Part shown: piece by piece, positions 4,997-6,514 of the stretch
Numbering within the stretch: the first letter of the stretch is position 1
Layout: each line of letters starts with the position of its first letter
NCBI GenBank assembly: GCA_934573945.1
Contig: CAKTMQ010000093.1
Span: 1-6,514 of the forward strand
From: an uncultured Oscillospiraceae bacterium
GTDB taxonomy: Bacteria; Bacillota; Clostridia; Oscillospirales; Oscillospiraceae
Length of the DNA: 6,514 bases
Reading direction: 5' to 3'
Translations under genes and position numbers: made by a program
The notes under the pieces: generated by a model
What the model was told of the DNA's origin: nothing
What the model saw: the letters and a program-made list of their open reading frames with translations, nothing else
The model's database searches: none

Positions 4997-5034
4997 AAAA
5001 AGCATCCCCAGTCAAAGACTGGGGATGCTTTTTT
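4997..5034. terminator. Bidirectional terminator, mainly for the minus-strand secreted protein gene
   Basis: A perfect 17-bp stem (4997-5013 with 5017-5033) with a 3-nt AAA loop, flanked by A5 on the left and T6 on the right, so it has a U-tract on both strands. It lies 18 bases past the stop of the minus-strand gene and backs up the hsp20 terminator in the other direction. Confidence 0.93.
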
Positions 5035-5051
5035 GTATGCTGCAATGGGTG

Positions 5052-6514
5052 TTACTTGGTAACGATGCCGGACACTGTGACGGTATCCAGACCGTTGACC
5101 GTCTTGGCGCTGCAAGCCTTGACATTCAGGTTCTCGCTGAAGATCTTGATCTCCTCCGGCGTGCCCTTCTTGTCGGCGCCGGTGGGAGTGGCCACTACCG
5201 CGTTGAAGCTGTTGCTGCCCTCAAAGTTGACGGTAGCCGCTCTGCCGTAGTTGCCGTCCACGATGGAGAAATTGGAGGTCGCCGTCACATTGAAGGTGCA
5301 GTTTCTGATGGTAATACTGCTGCTGTCCGCCAGGTAACTTCCCACCTCGATCAGCTCGCTGTTTGTCAGCGCGGCGAAAGTGCAGTTTTCAAACACTGCC
5401 TCAAATGTTCCGACACTACCGCTCAGACCGGAGAACTTTACCGCACTGTTATCAAAGGTACAGTTCTTGAACACGAACTTCGTGTGACCGCCAGCCTCCG
5501 GCGTATACTTGAGCACATAGTCGGCATGAGTGGTGCTGGAGCCTCCCGTCGTGCGGTTAATCCGGTAAGTGTTTATAAAGTGAACATTGCTGAACTCCAC
5601 CACACTGTCGGTGGTGGTACCGGGACGGACATCAAAAGAACCGGAATAGCTACTGCTCAGAATGGTACCGCCGGTGACCTCCAGATCCGCGCCGTCCACG
5701 ACCTTGGTGTTGTCTCCCACCGTCCAGGTGTTTCCGCCCAGCGTCACGTCCACATCGCCCTTGATCTTCAGGTAATCATCGGTCTTTACGCTGCCGCCCA
5801 GCGTCAGGCTGCCGCCCTCATCGCTCTTGAGGATGTCGTTGATAGCAGCGGCGTCCATCACCGGGTAGGCCAGATCCTTATCGTAATCGTTACCGAAGCT
5901 ATCTTCTTCGCTGTCCTTCTGGGTGGCCACCAGGTTGATACCCAGATCGATGGAGGGAACGTTGGTACCGTCGTGGTTGGCCTCGTTGCCCACGGTGGTA
6001 GGCATCCAGACCACCAGCGTCACGGTATCTTCATTCTTCTGCATTTCGGTAGCCACAGCAGCAGGATACAGCTCGCCCGTGCGGTCAGTATTGGCCAGAG
6101 GCGTGCCCTCACCAGCAGCGGCCAGCAGCGCCGCACGGCCAAAGCCATCTGCCGTGGTCACGTCGCCGGACAGTACCGCATACCGCAGATGCTCGGACAG
6201 CTTGATGTCCGCGTTGTCAGCCGTCTTGCCCACGACCTCATTGGCCACGTTGATGCCCAGCTTGTACTTCAGCGCCAGAGAGCCCACGTTCTTCACGGTC
6301 AGCACGGCGTACTCCACGTGACCCGGCTCCCACAGGGCTTCCTGGTCGAACAGCAGAGTATCCTGATCCACGGTTTTGAATTCTCCGTCGCTGTTCTTGT
6401 AGGTCAGTTCCACGTCCAGATTGCCGGACTTGATGGTGTTGACGCCGCTGGTCACACTGTCGGTAAACCACGCAAACGTGGTGCCCACCAGCATCACCAG
6501 GCACATCACCAGCG
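5052..6514 (-). CDS. Secreted SipW-signal protein with TasA/camelysin-like domain and beta-helix region (5' end outside window)
   Basis: At least 486 residues; the frame stays open at the window edge, so the true start and the basic head of the signal peptide are missing. Numbering from the GTG at 6509: a hydrophobic core ends in GTTFAWFTDS (9-18), the SipW-type cleavage region of TasA/camelysin proteins, followed by NTIKSGNLDVEL. Residues about 15-200 resemble that family: LFDQEALWEPGHVEYAVL, VKNVGSLALKY, VTLVVWMPTTVGNEAN, IDLGINLVATQ. After an acidic linker (about 199-212), residues about 235-440 show repeated short beta strands with the motif NCTF at 349, 375 and 403, suggesting a right-handed beta-helix. 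It has no LPxTG or C-terminal membrane anchor, so it is probably a released or matrix-assembled surface protein. Function (fibre, adhesion, glycan binding) is unknown. The dedicated signal peptidase sipW is not in view and may lie upstream of this gene, beyond the right edge. Confidence 0.87.
   Translation of the reverse strand, partial: LVMCLVMLVGTTFAWFTDSVTSGVNTIKSGNLDVELTYKNSDGEFKTVDQDTLLFDQEALWEPGHVEYAVLTVKNVGSLALKYKLGINVANEVVGKTADNADIKLSEHLRYAVLSGDVTTADGFGRAALLAAAGEGTPLANTDRTGELYPAAVATEMQKNEDTVTLVVWMPTTVGNEANHDGTNVPSIDLGINLVATQKDSEEDSFGNDYDKDLAYPVMDAAAINDILKSDEGGSLTLGGSVKTDDYLKIKGDVDVTLGGNTWTVGDNTKVVDGADLEVTGGTILSSSYSGSFDVRPGTTTDSVVEFSNVHFINTYRINRTTGGSSTTHADYVLKYTPEAGGHTKFVFKNCTFDNSAVKFSGLSGSVGTFEAVFENCTFAALTNSELIEVGSYLADSSSITIRNCTFNVTATSNFSIVDGNYGRAATVNFEGSNSFNAVVATPTGADKKGTPEEIKIFSENLNVKACSAKTVNGLDTVTVSGIVTK

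Overview
The window looks like chromosomal DNA of a moderately GC-rich clostridial Firmicute, most likely a gut Oscillospiraceae-type anaerobe. Evidence: strong AGGAGG-type ribosome binding sites, consensus sigma-A promoters, a CIRCE heat-shock operator, a SipW/TasA-type secreted protein, and a small heavy-metal-associated (HMA) protein of a kind common in Clostridia. The taxonomic call is inference from gene content. No rRNA, tRNA, CRISPR array, phage or insertion sequence is visible.

Layout, left to right. (1) 1-411: C-terminal end of glutaminyl-tRNA synthetase, followed by a clear intrinsic terminator (445-471). (2) 483-1528: a two-gene forward unit with its own promoter, a 16-bp palindrome over the -10 box, a small HMA metal-binding protein, an MBL-fold hydrolase, and a GC-rich terminator. 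(3) 1533-1842: a 310-base gene-free stretch with an RNA-like hairpin, three copies of a 7-mer, and a near-consensus promoter for the next gene. (4) 1843-4094: a small MscS-type mechanosensitive channel (+) and a MATE-family exporter (-), convergent and sharing a perfect 22-bp bidirectional terminator; the MATE stop codon lies in that stem. (5) 4131-4481: a divergent regulatory region. It carries the MATE promoter leftward and, rightward, a CIRCE element fused to a consensus promoter plus a leader of about 156 nt able to fold. (6) 4482-4922: an Hsp20 small heat-shock protein, ended by two hairpins in tandem. (7) 5052-6514: on the minus strand, a secreted SipW-signal protein with a TasA/camelysin-like N-terminal part and a predicted beta-helix C-terminal part, cut by the window edge at its 5' end.

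Functionally the genes are mostly independent stress and envelope functions (metal binding, osmotic release, efflux, protein-aggregation control, extracellular matrix), each with its own promoter and terminator. The coding genes belong to known families. The most interesting material is regulatory: the metal-operator candidate, the CIRCE/promoter overlap, the hsp20 leader, and the unexplained structured stretch before mscS. I do not see a clearly new multi-gene system.
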